A DNA stretch of 64,000 nucleotides from Nitrosococcus halophilus Nc 4 (GCF_000024725.1 NC_013960.1:3148001-3212000); one strand, 5' to 3'. Positions 45,515 to 55,685 are shown, counted from the first letter of the stretch. The notes: generated by a model not told the origin, from the sequence alone. Numbers and translations: made by a program.

Positions 45515-46066
45515 ATGGTGAAAAGCTTACCGGATCGTATATTGCCTTGGCAATTGGCCCGATCTGGTCGAACGCTTCAAGGGCAAGTACCCCTTGCCCA
45601 AATGCCGCAACTAGGACAGGAAATTCTTAATAGGCAAAGCGTTGCTGAAGTTGAGCTTGCATTTGACTGTGATGAGGGAGGTTGCTGCTTTGCCCAAGGG
45701 CGCATCAGGGCGGACCTACAGTTGGTTTGTCAACGCTGTTTGCAACCAGTAGAAATTGAGCTTGATACCCAAACAAAATTGGGATTAATGGTGGCTGAGT
45801 CGGAAATCCACCGTTGGCCTGATGAATATGAACCATGGATTGTAGAACCGGAAGAGACCGCATCCCTATGGAGCCTGGTGGAAGAGGAATTGCTTCTAGC
45901 TCTCCCCATCGTAGCCAGGCATCCTCTCGGTGAATGTCCTCAGGGTGAAGTCCCCCAATGGGTGGTAGATCAAGATAAAAAAGAAGAGCAAGGAACATCT
46001 CAGCAGGGGTCAAGCCCTTTTGCAGTCCTTAAAAATTTCAAAATTAAAGATAAGCGCGATCCATAA
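45515..46066 (+). CDS. yceD: YceD/DUF177 family protein (23S rRNA accumulation)
   Basis: 183 aa. The family is needed for normal 23S rRNA levels in bacteria and plants and is nearly always beside rpmF. The paired cysteine motif LVCQRCLQPVEIEL near the middle and the ELLLALPIVARHP region followed by a final NPFAVL-like segment (SPFAVLKNFK) mark it. There is no Shine-Dalgarno before the ATG, and the promoter sits just upstream, so translation may be leaderless or nearly so. It is the first gene of the ribosome/fatty-acid operon; rpmF follows after 47 nt. Confidence 0.9.
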   Translation: MVKSLPDRILPWQLARSGRTLQGQVPLAQMPQLGQEILNRQSVAEVELAFDCDEGGCCFAQGRIRADLQLVCQRCLQPVEIELDTQTKLGLMVAESEIHRWPDEYEPWIVEPEETASLWSLVEEELLLALPIVARHPLGECPQGEVPQWVVDQDKKEEQGTSQQGSSPFAVLKNFKIKDKRDP

Positions 46067-46113
46067 AATAGAGACGATGTGCGTCCACCCGTTTAAATTT
46101 AAGGAGCATTACC

Positions 46114-46311
46114 ATGGCTGTTCAGCAAAACAAGAAAACCCCTTCTAAGCGGGGTATGCGCCGCGCCCATGATGGGCTGCGGAAACCTACTCTTTCTGTG
46201 GACGCCTCCTCTGGAGAAACCCACCGCCGGCATCATATTACGCCAGACGGTTATTACCGGGGTAAAAAGGTGCTGGTCAGTAAGGACGAGGCCGAAGCCG
46301 AAGAAGAATAA
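46114..46311 (+). CDS. rpmF: 50S ribosomal protein L32
   Basis: 65 aa, the usual size of bacterial L32. The N-terminus [19 protein letters not shown] is typical, with the basic residues that contact 23S rRNA, and the end is GYYRGKKVL plus an acidic tail. The zinc-binding cysteines of some L32 forms are absent, as in E. coli. RBS aaggag lies 9 nt before the ATG. The position between yceD and plsX is conserved across bacteria. Confidence 0.96.
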   Translation: MAVQQNKKTPSKRGMRRAHDGLRKPTLSVDASSGETHRRHHITPDGYYRGKKVLVSKDEAEAEEE

Positions 46312-46324
46312 AGGCGCTCCAGCA

Positions 46325-47347
46325 TTGACTGTAACAATTGCGTTAGATGCCATGGGGGGTGATCATGGCCCCCAGGTGGTGGTTCCTGCCGCACTCAAGG
46401 TCCTCTCTGAAATGGAGGACGTTAGATTGATTTTGACCGGGGACCAAGATCTGCTATGTAGCTTGGTAGCAGCACACCATGGGGAAATAGGGGCGCGTTT
46501 AATTATCCAACATGCCTCGCAAAAAGTTGAAATGGATGAGGCACCCTCTCAAGCTTTACGGGCTAAAAAAGATTCTTCCATGCGGGTTGCTATTAACCTA
46601 GTTAAGAACGGGAAGGCCGATGCCTGTGTCAGCGCTGGTAATACTGGTGCCTTAATGGCTATTGCCCGTTTTGTACTCAAGACTCTCCCTGGGATTGACC
46701 GACCTGCTATCGTTTCTGCTCTGCCGACAATCCAGGGGCATTGCTACATGTTAGACTTGGGTGCTAACGTGAATTCCAGTGCTGAAAATCTATATCAGTT
46801 TGCATTGATGGGTTCGGTATTGGCCAATGCCATTGATAATGTTCCGGAACCGTCGATCGGGCTATTAAATATTGGCACTGAAGTCATTAAAGGTAATGAA
46901 CAAATCAAACAGGCAAGCCGTATGCTCGCTCAGAGTCATTTGAACTATGTGGGATTTGTCGAGGGGGATGATGTCTACGAAGGCCGTGTTGATGTGGTTG
47001 TCTGTGACGGTTTTGTAGGAAATGTGGCATTAAAATCCAGCGAAGGGGTCGCACGAATGGTCCGCCATTACCTGCGGGAGTCCTTCCAACGCAACTTTTT
47101 TACCCGCCTTGTGAGTCTCCTTGTTCGACCAGTACTGAAGACTTTTCGAGAGCGAATGGATCCCCGTCGCTACAATGGAGCTAATTTGCTAGGGCTTAAT
47201 GGGGTGGTCATAAAAAGCCATGGTGGGGCAGATATGACAGCTTTTGCCCACGCCATCCGCATTGCTGTAATTGAGGCCCGTAAGGACGTGCCGAAACACA
47301 TCAGTGCCCATATAGAGCCGTGGTTGTTAGAAGGGCAAGCAGTTTGA
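46325..47347 (+). CDS. plsX: Phosphate acyltransferase PlsX
   Basis: 340 aa from TTG 46325, with aaagg 10 nt upstream; a start further upstream would overlap rpmF in another frame. PlsX converts acyl-ACP and phosphate to acyl phosphate, the donor for PlsY in phospholipid synthesis, on the membrane surface. Motifs: [12 protein letters not shown] at the start, [13 protein letters not shown] and [15 protein letters not shown]. The gene lies 13 nt after rpmF and its stop overlaps the fabH start (TTGA), so synthesis of the lipid enzymes is tightly coupled. Confidence 0.94.
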   Translation: MTVTIALDAMGGDHGPQVVVPAALKVLSEMEDVRLILTGDQDLLCSLVAAHHGEIGARLIIQHASQKVEMDEAPSQALRAKKDSSMRVAINLVKNGKADACVSAGNTGALMAIARFVLKTLPGIDRPAIVSALPTIQGHCYMLDLGANVNSSAENLYQFALMGSVLANAIDNVPEPSIGLLNIGTEVIKGNEQIKQASRMLAQSHLNYVGFVEGDDVYEGRVDVVVCDGFVGNVALKSSEGVARMVRHYLRESFQRNFFTRLVSLLVRPVLKTFRERMDPRRYNGANLLGLNGVVIKSHGGADMTAFAHAIRIAVIEARKDVPKHISAHIEPWLLEGQAV

Positions 47348-48312
47348 GTTATGCTCGTATCATAGGAACCGGTGGGTTTCTTCCTGAAAGAATCCTCACT
47401 AACGCCGATTTAGAGCGGATGGTGGAGACCTCTGATCAGTGGATTACTGAACGGACGGGAATCAAAAGGCGGCATGTGGTCGATCCTGGGCAAACCGCTT
47501 GCGATCTTGCTGAATTAGCCACTCGGCGGGCCATTGAAGCGGCGGGTATCTCACCCCAGGAGATTGATCTTATCGTGGTGGCTACCACCACTCCTGACCG
47601 GGTCTTCCCTAGCACTGCCTGTTTGCTCCAACAACGATTGGATATCCATGGCTGTGCTGCTTTTGATATCCAGGCCGTTTGTACAGGTTTTGTCTATGCC
47701 TTAGGTGTGGCTGAGAAATTTATTCGTACCGGTAGCGCTCGAACTGCCTTGGTCGTGGGAACTGAGACCTTATCTCGCATCGTCGACTGGACTGATCGCA
47801 CTACTTGTGTGCTTTTTGGCGATGGTGCAGGAGCGGTCGTGCTTCAAGCCAGCCCAGAACCTGGAATACTTTCAACCCACCTTCATGCGGATGGTAGTTA
47901 CCAACAACTCCTGACTGTACCGGCTGGTATTTCTGAAGCCTATGAGCTGCTGAAGCAAGGAGAGGCTTTTATTCAGATGCAAGGAAATGAGGTTTTCAAG
48001 ATGGCGGTCCGAACTTTGGAGCGCATTGTTGAGGAAACGCTAGCAGCCAATAGTATGGATCAGCAGGAAATTGATTGGCTTATTCCTCACCAGGCTAATA
48101 TCCGAATTATTGCCGCTACTGCTAAAAAGCTCAATCTTCCCATGGAACGGGTTGTCGTTACTGTTGATGCCCATGGTAATACCTCTGCGGCCTCTGTTCC
48201 TCTAGCCCTTGATATCGCGGTCCGTGATGGGCGTATTAAGCGGGGAGACACGCTTCTCCTTGAAGCCTTTGGCGGTGGCTTCACCTGGGGCTCCGCTTTG
48301 CTAATGTATTGA
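47344..48312 (+). CDS. fabH: 3-oxoacyl-ACP synthase III
   Basis: 322 aa from TTG 47344, overlapping the plsX stop, with aaggg 8 nt upstream; this gives the standard N-terminus [19 protein letters not shown]. FabH condenses acetyl-CoA with malonyl-ACP and starts fatty-acid chains. The Cys-His-Asn triad is present: Cys113 ([10 protein letters not shown]), His in IPHQANIRI and Asn in [10 protein letters not shown]. The GFTWG ending ([11 protein letters not shown]) is normal. Next gene fabD is 7 nt away. Confidence 0.96.
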   Translation: MSYARIIGTGGFLPERILTNADLERMVETSDQWITERTGIKRRHVVDPGQTACDLAELATRRAIEAAGISPQEIDLIVVATTTPDRVFPSTACLLQQRLDIHGCAAFDIQAVCTGFVYALGVAEKFIRTGSARTALVVGTETLSRIVDWTDRTTCVLFGDGAGAVVLQASPEPGILSTHLHADGSYQQLLTVPAGISEAYELLKQGEAFIQMQGNEVFKMAVRTLERIVEETLAANSMDQQEIDWLIPHQANIRIIAATAKKLNLPMERVVVTVDAHGNTSAASVPLALDIAVRDGRIKRGDTLLLEAFGGGFTWGSALLMY

Positions 48313-48319
48313 AATAAAG

Positions 48320-49261
48320 ATGAATAAATTAGCGTTTGTGTTTCCGGGACAGGGTTCTCAAGCCCTGGGGATGTTAGCTGACCTGGCCGAATCCCAACCT
48401 CAAGTCCGAGAGACCTTTACCCAAGCCTCTGCCATTCTTGGATATGATCTGTGGCAGTTGGTGCAGGCAGGACCTGAAGAGGACTTGAACCGCACTGACT
48501 ACACTCAGCCTGCCATGTTGGCGGCGGGGGTGGCTGTTTGGCGGGTTTGGCGCGCCGCAGGAGGACAGTGCCCAGCTTTTATGGCGGGACACAGTTTAGG
48601 AGAGTATACGGCATGGGTGTGTGCCGGAGCCATTGAGTTTGAAGCAGCGGTAGGGTTGGTTGCCGATCGAGGGCGTTATATGCTGGAGGCCGTACCGCAA
48701 AAGGAAGGAGCAATGGCTGCTATTCTTGGCCTTTCTGATGAAGCGGTCAAAAATATTTGCAAACAAACTGCCCAGGGTCTGGTCATAGAAGCTGTTAATT
48801 TTAATGCCCCGGGCCAAGTGGTGATCGCAGGGCACGCTGAGGCGGTTAACCGAGCAGTAGAAGAGGCCCGGGAAGTTGGAGCAAAGCGGGCTGTGACTCT
48901 TTCGGTGAGTGTTCCTTCCCATTGTCGACTTATGGAGCCGGCGGCAGAGCGGCTTCGCCAACGCCTCTCAGACTTTGCTATTAAAACACCGTCTATTCCC
49001 GTAGTGAATAATGTAGATGTGGCTGTTAACCAAACTCCAGAGGCTATCGGTGATGCTCTAACTCGCCAGTTGGATCATCCCGTACGTTGGGTGGAAACGA
49101 TAGCTTGGCTAAAGTCCCAGGGGGTAAGCACGTTGGTTGAATGTGGGCCCGGTAAGGTGTTGACGGGGTTAATCAAGCGAATTGATAAGAGTATGGCAGC
49201 ATTGCCAGTTCACGACCCGGCCAGCCTTGAGAAAGCACTGAAAATAGTTGGAGAAGCATAA
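48320..49261 (+). CDS. fabD: Malonyl-CoA:ACP transacylase
   Basis: 313 aa. It loads malonate onto acyl carrier protein for chain extension. The active serine is Ser92 in GHSLGEYTAWV; the catalytic histidine is in SVPSHCRLM; the FPGQGSQ motif is at residues 8-14. The length is normal. It is placed 3 nt before fabG in the fatty-acid operon. Confidence 0.97.
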   Translation: MNKLAFVFPGQGSQALGMLADLAESQPQVRETFTQASAILGYDLWQLVQAGPEEDLNRTDYTQPAMLAAGVAVWRVWRAAGGQCPAFMAGHSLGEYTAWVCAGAIEFEAAVGLVADRGRYMLEAVPQKEGAMAAILGLSDEAVKNICKQTAQGLVIEAVNFNAPGQVVIAGHAEAVNRAVEEAREVGAKRAVTLSVSVPSHCRLMEPAAERLRQRLSDFAIKTPSIPVVNNVDVAVNQTPEAIGDALTRQLDHPVRWVETIAWLKSQGVSTLVECGPGKVLTGLIKRIDKSMAALPVHDPASLEKALKIVGEA

Positions 49262-49264
49262 TCA

Positions 49265-50008
49265 ATGAAATTGGAAGGCAAAGTTGCTTTAGTGACAGGA
49301 GCAAGTCGAGGTATCGGCCGGGCTATTGCCGAGGCACTTGCTCTCCAAGGAGCGACAGTTGCTGGAACGGCCACATCAAAAGCAGGTGCAGATGGGATTA
49401 CTGCTTTTCTTGCAGACCAGGGGTGGTCAGGTGTCGGTGTGGTCTTAGATGTTTCCGAGCCCACCTCAATTGATTCAGCCCTAGCTGCAATAGTAGAGCA
49501 GCTAGGTGCCCCTGCTATTTTGGTAAATAATGCCGGCATTACCCGCGATAATTTACTAATGCGCATGAAGGATGAGGAATGGGAGGCCATCCTGAATACC
49601 AACTTGACTTCTGTTTACCGCCTTTCGAAGGGGTGTATTCGAGGTATGGTGAAAGCCCGTTGGGGACGTATTATTAATATCACCTCGGTAACGGGGGTGA
49701 TGGGAAATGCCGGGCAAACCAATTATGCCGCCGCAAAAGCGGGCATGATAGGATTTACCAAAGCTCTTGCGCGAGAGGTGGGAGCGCGTGGAATTACCGT
49801 TAATACTGTGGCGCCAGGCTTTATCGATACGGACATGACACGTGCTTTGGACAACTCTCAGCGAGAGGGATTACTGGCGCAAATTCCGCTGAACCGGTTA
49901 GGCAATGCCCAAGAGGTTGCGGCTGCAGTGGCTTTTCTTGCAAGCCCAGAGGCGGGCTATATTACGGGGGAAACCTTGCATGTCAATGGCGGACTCTATA
50001 TGACTTAG
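49265..50008 (+). CDS. fabG: 3-oxoacyl-ACP reductase
   Basis: 247 aa short-chain dehydrogenase. It reduces 3-oxoacyl-ACP with NADPH. Cofactor loop TGASRGIG (11-18), NNAGITRD, catalytic Ser in INITSVTG, Tyr and Lys in NYAAAKAG, and the normal VNTVAPGFIDTDM are all intact. It follows fabD by 3 nt. After its stop, a small inverted repeat TGTGAT / ATCACA (50016-50034) lies in the 110-nt gap to acpP. Confidence 0.97.
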   Translation: MKLEGKVALVTGASRGIGRAIAEALALQGATVAGTATSKAGADGITAFLADQGWSGVGVVLDVSEPTSIDSALAAIVEQLGAPAILVNNAGITRDNLLMRMKDEEWEAILNTNLTSVYRLSKGCIRGMVKARWGRIINITSVTGVMGNAGQTNYAAAKAGMIGFTKALAREVGARGITVNTVAPGFIDTDMTRALDNSQREGLLAQIPLNRLGNAQEVAAAVAFLASPEAGYITGETLHVNGGLYMT

Positions 50009-50118
50009 TTGTGTTTGTGATACTTGAGATCACATTATCTTGTCGCTTTAGGGGGTTACCGATAAACTAGCACCCGCAGTTAAGTCTGCGAGACTGTCTT
50101 TTGGAGGAATAAATTGTT

Positions 50119-50355
50119 ATGAGTGACATAGAAACCCGAGTTAAGGAAATCGTGGTTGAACAGCTGGGAGTGAATTCCGATGAAGTGGCTAATGAGTCAT
50201 CTTTTGTAGATGATCTTGGTGCTGATTCACTAGATACTGTAGAGCTTGTAATGGCGCTGGAAGAAGCGTTTGAGTGTGAAATTCCCGATGAAGAAGCGGA
50301 GAAAATTTCCACTGTTCAAGAAGCGATTGACTACATCAAAGAACGTCAAGGGTAA
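50119..50355 (+). CDS. acpP: Acyl carrier protein
   Basis: 78 aa, very acidic. It carries growing acyl chains on a phosphopantetheine arm at Ser37 ([17 protein letters not shown]). The other helices ([11 protein letters not shown] and [10 protein letters not shown]) match E. coli AcpP closely. It has a strong ribosome site (ggagg, 11 nt upstream). The larger gaps before (110 nt) and after (91 nt) suggest separate, higher expression, as is known for acpP. Confidence 0.98.
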   Translation: MSDIETRVKEIVVEQLGVNSDEVANESSFVDDLGADSLDTVELVMALEEAFECEIPDEEAEKISTVQEAIDYIKERQG

Positions 50356-50449
50356 ACATACTACTCATTAATCCGTAGTAAGAGGCCAGGCCGTATCATG
50401 GAAACACCGTAATGCGGCCGCGTTTCTTTATTTAAAAGGGGGTAATTTG

Positions 50450-51694
50450 TTGTCTGACAGGCGGGTTGTCGTTACCGGTCTCGGTACTGTTTGTCCAATG
50501 GGGTTGAGTGTTGAAGAATCTTGGACCAACATCTTGGCGGGTAAAAGTGGTATTGGACCCATTACCCATTTTGATGTTTCAAGTTTTTCTGTCCGTTTTG
50601 GGGGTGCGGTAAAGGGATTTGATGTGAGCCATTATCTTCCCCTTAAAGATGCCCGTAAAATGGACCCCTTTATTCACTACGGTATTGCGGCATCTAAACA
50701 GGCCATTGAAGATGCGGGGTTAGAAATCAATGAAGCCAATGCCATCCAAGTAGGGGTTGCCATTGGTTCAGGGATTGGTGGCTTGCACGGGATTGAGTTG
50801 GGACATGGAGCGTATCTCCAAGGGGGGCCACGAAAGATTTCTCCCTTTTTCGTGCCGAGCAATATCATTAACATGATTGCCGGGAATTTATCTATCCTTT
50901 ATGGGATGAAGGGCCCTAATATCGCTATTGTGACTGCCTGTACTACGGGAACCCACAATATCGGTGAGGCGATGCGTATCATCCAGCGTGGTGAGGCGGA
51001 AGTTATGATTGCCGGTGGTGCTGAAATGGCCACTTCTCCTACCGGACTGGGTGGTTTTGCCTCTGCCCGTGCCTTGTCCACCCGCAATGAAGATCCAGAA
51101 ATTGCCAGCCGTCCTTGGGATAAAGACCGGGATGGTTTTGTCCTCAGTGATGGGGCGGGAGTTGTCGTCCTGGAAGAGTTAGAACATGCTAAGCGACGAG
51201 GGGCTCAAATCTACGCTGAGGTAGTGGGCTTTGGGATGAGCGCTGATGCCTATCATATGACTCAGCCACCGAAAGATGGAGAGGGCGCTGCCCGGTGCAT
51301 GGCGAATGCGTTGAAGGATGCTCATCTCAATGGGGAAGAAGTGGATTATATCAATGCTCATGGCACTTCAACGCCTGCTGGTGATCGGGCCGAAACTTTA
51401 GCGGTTAAAGCTGTTTTAGGAGATTATGCCGAAAAGGTTGCGGTGAGCTCTACCAAGTCAATGACGGGGCATTTGCTAGGTGCTGCCGGAGGGCTTGAGG
51501 CCATATTCTCGGTGTTGGCTATCCGTGATCAAGTTGCCCCTCCCACCATTAATATCTTTAATCTCGATCCGGAATGTGAAGGGCTAGATTATGTGCCGAA
51601 TACCGCTCGAGAGATGAAGATTGAAACGGTTATCTCTAACTCTTTTGGCTTTGGTGGCACCAATGGATCTTTGGTCTTCCGCCAGTTAAAGTAA
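50450..51694 (+). CDS. fabF: 3-oxoacyl-ACP synthase II
   Basis: 414 aa from TTG 50450, which is 7 nt after GGGGG; TTG 50447 is also possible. FabF elongates acyl-ACP, including palmitoleoyl to cis-vaccenoyl. Cys164 in [11 protein letters not shown] is the nucleophile; the two histidines are in [11 protein letters not shown] and [11 protein letters not shown]. The end [10 protein letters not shown] is normal. It follows acpP as in most proteobacteria and precedes pabC. Confidence 0.96.
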   Translation: MSDRRVVVTGLGTVCPMGLSVEESWTNILAGKSGIGPITHFDVSSFSVRFGGAVKGFDVSHYLPLKDARKMDPFIHYGIAASKQAIEDAGLEINEANAIQVGVAIGSGIGGLHGIELGHGAYLQGGPRKISPFFVPSNIINMIAGNLSILYGMKGPNIAIVTACTTGTHNIGEAMRIIQRGEAEVMIAGGAEMATSPTGLGGFASARALSTRNEDPEIASRPWDKDRDGFVLSDGAGVVVLEELEHAKRRGAQIYAEVVGFGMSADAYHMTQPPKDGEGAARCMANALKDAHLNGEEVDYINAHGTSTPAGDRAETLAVKAVLGDYAEKVAVSSTKSMTGHLLGAAGGLEAIFSVLAIRDQVAPPTINIFNLDPECEGLDYVPNTAREMKIETVISNSFGFGGTNGSLVFRQLK

Positions 51695-51727
51695 ACTTCT
51701 CGTTTGTGGAGGTCTGCTTTATCTCCA

Positions 51728-52549
51728 ATGATCCTTATCAATGGCCGGGTGACCTCTGAGATTGAGGTTGCTGATCGAGGCCTGCACTATGGCGATGGGT
51801 TATTTGAGACTATTGCTGTCTGTAAGGAACGTGCTGTACTTTATGCCGCCCATTTAAGGCGGTTAGAGGAAGGTTGCCGCCGTTTGGCAATAGCGGTACC
51901 TAAGCGGGAAGTCCTTGATAAGGAGGTAGCTAATCTCTGCCAGGGGATCTCCCAGGGGGTGCTGAAAATTATCGTGACTCGGGGAAGCGGAGGTCGCGGC
52001 TATCGGCCACCCCCCCAACCTCAACCAACCCGCATTCTTTCCATGCATCCCTGGCCAGATTATCCGGCGGTTTCTAGTGAGTACGGGATAACTCTTCGAA
52101 TTTGCCGGACTCCTTTAGGCCACAATCCCTACTTAGCGGGAATCAAGCATCTTAATCGGTTAGAACAGGTATTAGCCCGAAGCGAGTGGGATGATCCAAT
52201 GATCCCTGAAGGGGTGATGCTAGACTCTCAAGGGTACGTTATCGGGGGAACCATGAGCAACCTCTTCATTGTCCGAGAGGGTAATCTGCAAACGCCTGAT
52301 TTAATTAGCTGTGGGGTAGCCGGAGTTATGCGGGGGTTTATCTTGGAACAGGCCCTCCCATTGGATTTAAAAGTGACGGAATATTCATTGACACTGGCGG
52401 ATCTCAAAAGCGCAGAAGAGGTTTTCGTCTGTAATAGCTTAATGGGACTATGGCCCGTACGCCGTTTTGAGGAAACCCAATATCCGTTAGGGCCAGTGAC
52501 CCAGCGCTTGCGGCAACGAATTCATAGCCAACTTTCCTGGGGTTGTTAA
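51728..52549 (+). CDS. pabC: Aminodeoxychorismate lyase
   Basis: 273 aa from ATG 51728; a GTG at 51704 would add eight residues and neither has a well-spaced ribosome site. It is a fold-type IV PLP enzyme that removes pyruvate from aminodeoxychorismate to give 4-aminobenzoate for folate. The PLP lysine is in AGIKHLNRLEQVLA; RGLHYGDGLFETI at the start is typical. A D-amino-acid or branched-chain aminotransferase has the same fold, but the position between fabF and mltG is the one of pabC in E. coli. Confidence 0.92.
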   Translation: MILINGRVTSEIEVADRGLHYGDGLFETIAVCKERAVLYAAHLRRLEEGCRRLAIAVPKREVLDKEVANLCQGISQGVLKIIVTRGSGGRGYRPPPQPQPTRILSMHPWPDYPAVSSEYGITLRICRTPLGHNPYLAGIKHLNRLEQVLARSEWDDPMIPEGVMLDSQGYVIGGTMSNLFIVREGNLQTPDLISCGVAGVMRGFILEQALPLDLKVTEYSLTLADLKSAEEVFVCNSLMGLWPVRRFEETQYPLGPVTQRLRQRIHSQLSWGC

Positions 52550-52573
52550 AAGAATAGGCAAGCCAGCGATATC

Positions 52574-53584
52574 ATGCGCAAATCTTTTCTCTTTTCATTG
52601 GTCTTTTTAGGTTTTAGCATGGGATTGTTGGTGCTGTGGGTAAAGTTTGAATATGACCGTTTTTACCATACTCCACTTAAAGTAGGCCAGGAAGGTTTGC
52701 ACCTGGTAGTTCCGAGCGGTGCTACAGTGCGCTCTGTGGCTACTGAACTCCACCAAAGGGAAGCCCTAGAGTACCCACTCTACTTGGTATTATTAGCCCG
52801 CTGGCAGGGGGTGGCTCGAGATATTAAGGCCGGTGAATATGATGTTCAACCGGCAACGACACCGCCGCAATTTCTGCGCCAAATCGTGGCAGGTAAGGTC
52901 AAGCAATACAGCTTGACCTTGGTGGAAGGATGGACTTTTTCGCAAGTGATGAAGGCGGTCCAAAATAGCCCTCATCTTCGGCAAACTTTGGGAGAAATAC
53001 CCGTCTCTGAGATTATGAAGCGTCTCGGTTATCCTCAAGAACATCCCGAAGGGAGGTTTTTCCCTGATACTTATTTCTTTCCTCGAGGCACCACTGATGT
53101 GGACTTTTTACAGCGAGCATACCAGCTCATGGCAGAACATCTGGCGCGGGAATGGGGGGATAGAACCCCTGGACTTCCTTATCAGAACTCCTATGAAGCC
53201 TTGATTTTGGCCTCTATCGTGGAACGGGAAACGGCATTACCTGAAGAACTGTCTTTGGTTGCTGGAGTATTCACCCGGCGTTTGCAAAAGGGAATGCGTC
53301 TACAAACCGATCCAACGGTTATTTACGGTCTAGGGGAGCGGTTTGATGGGGACTTGCGGCGTCGAGATTTAAGGGAAGACACGCCTTATAATACTTATAC
53401 CCGTTCGGGGCTTCCTCCTACGCCTATTTGTATGCCTAGTCTCGGAGCCCTAAAAGCGGCATTGCGTCCTGCCGGGGGAGAAGCCTTATACTTTGTTGCC
53501 CGGGGGGATGGTAGCCATTATTTCTCCGCGACCTTTGAAGAGCATAGGGCGGCAGTGCAAACTTATCAGCTGGATAGAAATTAA
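52574..53584 (+). CDS. mltG: Endolytic murein transglycosylase MltG
   Basis: 336 aa. One N-terminal membrane anchor (FLFSLVFLGFSMGLLVLWV) and a periplasmic domain. MltG cuts newly made glycan strands and so ends chain growth. The catalytic glutamate is Glu217 in ASIVERETALPEELSLVAGV, followed by the conserved LQTDPTVIYGLG and the TPIC-P loop (LPPTPICMPSLGALKAAL). It lies 24 nt after pabC and 6 nt before tmk. Confidence 0.95.
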   Translation: MRKSFLFSLVFLGFSMGLLVLWVKFEYDRFYHTPLKVGQEGLHLVVPSGATVRSVATELHQREALEYPLYLVLLARWQGVARDIKAGEYDVQPATTPPQFLRQIVAGKVKQYSLTLVEGWTFSQVMKAVQNSPHLRQTLGEIPVSEIMKRLGYPQEHPEGRFFPDTYFFPRGTTDVDFLQRAYQLMAEHLAREWGDRTPGLPYQNSYEALILASIVERETALPEELSLVAGVFTRRLQKGMRLQTDPTVIYGLGERFDGDLRRRDLREDTPYNTYTRSGLPPTPICMPSLGALKAALRPAGGEALYFVARGDGSHYFSATFEEHRAAVQTYQLDRN

Positions 53585-53590
53585 GCGCCT

Positions 53591-54232
53591 ATGGGCAGAG
53601 GTTGTTTTATCTCGGTTGAAGGCATCGAGGGAGCAGGAAAAAGCACCCAGTTGAAATTTATTCAACAATTACTTGAGAGCGCTGGTAAAGCCGTTACCGT
53701 TACCCGTGAACCCGGTGGCACTCCCCTAGGAGAGCAGATCCGAACGTTATTATTGACGCCAAGGTTGGAGGGGATGTCCGCCGAAACAGAACTCCTACTA
53801 ATGTTTGCGGCCCGTGTTGAGCATGTGCGACAAGTGATTTCTCCCGCTCTAGCGAGGGGAAGATGGGTGCTTTGTGATCGCTTTACAGGTGCCAGCTACG
53901 CTTACCAAGGTGGGGGACGGGGGTTGCCTCTAGCCCGCATTGAAGCACTTGAACATTGGGCGCTAAATCATTTGCGTCCCGATCTGACCCTTTTGCTTGA
54001 TGTCCCGGTTGGGGTGGGGTTACAGCGGGCGGCAAGTCGTCGCCAACAGCCGGATCGTTTTGAACAAGAGCAGGCTGGTTTTTTTGAATGTGTCCGTAAG
54101 GCCTATCTTTCTTTAGCTAAGGAGCGGGTGGATGAGTTTCGCTTGATTGATGCCTCCATGCCTTTACCAGAAGTACAAGAGGCTATTCAACAGGTCATTA
54201 TGGCATTTATAGAGGCCAATCAGGGTGCCTGA
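53591..54232 (+). CDS. tmk: Thymidylate kinase
   Basis: 213 aa. It phosphorylates dTMP to dTDP. The P-loop is GIEGAGKST (10-18); the DR-Y substrate motif is CDRFTGASYAYQGGGRG, and the LID region with RAASRRQQPDRFE carries arginines. The next gene, holB, starts 8 nt before its stop, so translation is coupled as in E. coli. Confidence 0.96.
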   Translation: MGRGCFISVEGIEGAGKSTQLKFIQQLLESAGKAVTVTREPGGTPLGEQIRTLLLTPRLEGMSAETELLLMFAARVEHVRQVISPALARGRWVLCDRFTGASYAYQGGGRGLPLARIEALEHWALNHLRPDLTLLLDVPVGVGLQRAASRRQQPDRFEQEQAGFFECVRKAYLSLAKERVDEFRLIDASMPLPEVQEAIQQVIMAFIEANQGA

Positions 54233-55238
54233 ACTTTATCCGTGGCAGCGATTTCATTGGAATAGCCTGATGGCCTCCCAGGCTAGAAAACGCATGCCCC
54301 ATGCCCTCTTGCTGGCAGGGCCCGTGGGAATGGGGAAACGTGATTTTGCAGCCAACTTAGTTCAAGCCTTGTCCTGTGAAGACCCCCAAGAGGGGGGACA
54401 AGGCTGTGGCTTCTGCTCTGGGTGTCGCCTGCAACGTGCTGGCAGCCATCCTGACAATATGAATCTATTTCCCCAGGAAGGAAGACAAACGATTTCGGTG
54501 GATCAGATCCGACAAGTCCAAACCCACTTAGCACTCAAGGCGCGGCAATCAAACGTTAAGACGGTCACAATCTTACCCGCTGAGGCAATGACCTTGAATG
54601 CTGCCAACAGCCTGCTTAAAGTCTTGGAAGAGCCTCCTGGCAAGACTGTTCTGATCCTCGTTACTGCTATAGTTTCACGACTTCCCATGACTATCCGCAG
54701 CCGCTGTCAGCGGTTGTTGTTTTCACCCCCCCATCAGGAAGAGGCGCAATTATGGCTGCGGCAGCGACTACCTTCCTCTAGAGAGCGGGAACTGAAGATC
54801 TTGCTAACTCTGGTAGGGGGGGCTCCCTTGCGAGCTTTGCAATACGCCGAACAGGATTTTTTATCGCTCCGCAAGCATTTTATTAAAAATCTTTTTTTCC
54901 TGGCCCAAGATAAGGCGGATCCTCTTGAAATAGCCCAGAATCATCTTAAGAACGATTTAGGAGAACCGCTATATTGGATGTCTACGTTGGTGGGAGACAT
55001 CCTCCGTCTCAAAAGCGGAACCTCTGGAAAATTTCTAGTGAACCACGATATTGCCGATTCACTCCAGTTACTTGCTGAAAGGACAGATTTCAAAATGCTG
55101 TTTGCGTTGTTAGAGAAAATCGATCGCGATCTGTGGCTGTGGAAAGGGCAGATCAGTGTCAACCCCCAGCTCCTCCTAGAAGGGTTATTGATCCAATGGT
55201 TTTGGTGTTTTAGCGAGGTTAATCATGAGTATACCTAA
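54225..55238 (+). CDS. holB: DNA polymerase III subunit delta prime
   Basis: 337 aa from a GTG that overlaps tmk by 8 nt. It is the non-catalytic clamp-loader arm that works with delta, tau/gamma and the beta clamp. An N-terminal AAA module contains GPVGMGKRDFA and a zinc module with four cysteines (SCEDP through GCGFCSGCRL). The arginine-finger SRC motif is in IRSRCQRLLF. The C-terminal helical domain is divergent. It overlaps the PilZ gene by 14 nt. Confidence 0.93.
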   Translation: MPELYPWQRFHWNSLMASQARKRMPHALLLAGPVGMGKRDFAANLVQALSCEDPQEGGQGCGFCSGCRLQRAGSHPDNMNLFPQEGRQTISVDQIRQVQTHLALKARQSNVKTVTILPAEAMTLNAANSLLKVLEEPPGKTVLILVTAIVSRLPMTIRSRCQRLLFSPPHQEEAQLWLRQRLPSSRERELKILLTLVGGAPLRALQYAEQDFLSLRKHFIKNLFFLAQDKADPLEIAQNHLKNDLGEPLYWMSTLVGDILRLKSGTSGKFLVNHDIADSLQLLAERTDFKMLFALLEKIDRDLWLWKGQISVNPQLLLEGLLIQWFWCFSEVNHEYT

Positions 55239-55593
55239 CCGGCCAGGCTCTCCACCTCCTCGGCAAGGAATATTATCCTTGACTATCAAAGATACCAACG
55301 CCCTCTATCATGCTTATATTCCCTTCACTAAAAATGGGGGCTTATTCATCCCAACGAGTAGAAATTATCGTATTGGGGACGAAGTTTTCATGCTTCTTAC
55401 TTTAATGGAAGAAACCGAAAAGATCCCTGTTGCCGGTAAGGTGGTTTGGATTACCCCTCGGGGAGCTCAGGGTAATCGGGCTGCTGGAATTGGCGTTCAA
55501 TTTAATGATATTAATGGAGGTGCGGCTCGTGCCAAAATTGAAGATTATCTGGCCGGGATGCTCAAGTCTGAAAAACCGACTCATACTATGTAA
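55225..55593 (+). CDS. pilZ: PilZ-domain protein (type IV pilus type)
   Basis: 122 aa, a single PilZ beta barrel: ILSLTIKDTNALYHAYIPF, then GGLFIPTSRNYRIGDEVFMLLTL, and VPVAGKVVWITPRGAQGNRAAGIGVQF-like strands. The RxxxR motif needed to bind cyclic di-GMP is not evident at the N-terminus, as in Pseudomonas PilZ itself, which binds the pilus ATPase PilB through FimX. It follows holB with a 14-nt overlap, the order known from Pseudomonas and Xanthomonas. A role in pilus control is inferred. Confidence 0.88.
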   Translation: MSIPNRPGSPPPRQGILSLTIKDTNALYHAYIPFTKNGGLFIPTSRNYRIGDEVFMLLTLMEETEKIPVAGKVVWITPRGAQGNRAAGIGVQFNDINGGAARAKIEDYLAGMLKSEKPTHTM

Positions 55594-55685
55594 GTGGGCT
55601 TAGTTAGTCATTATCATTTTAAAAGTGATAAAATGGCTGTTGAAAGTTAAATGATTCTCTGCCAAATAACCAGTGATAAAGCTCT

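Noticed and set aside
50016-50034. TGTGAT / ATCACA inverted repeat between fabG and acpP as a CRP site
   Set aside because: CRP sites have TGTGA and TCACA separated by 6 nt; here the gap is 9 nt.
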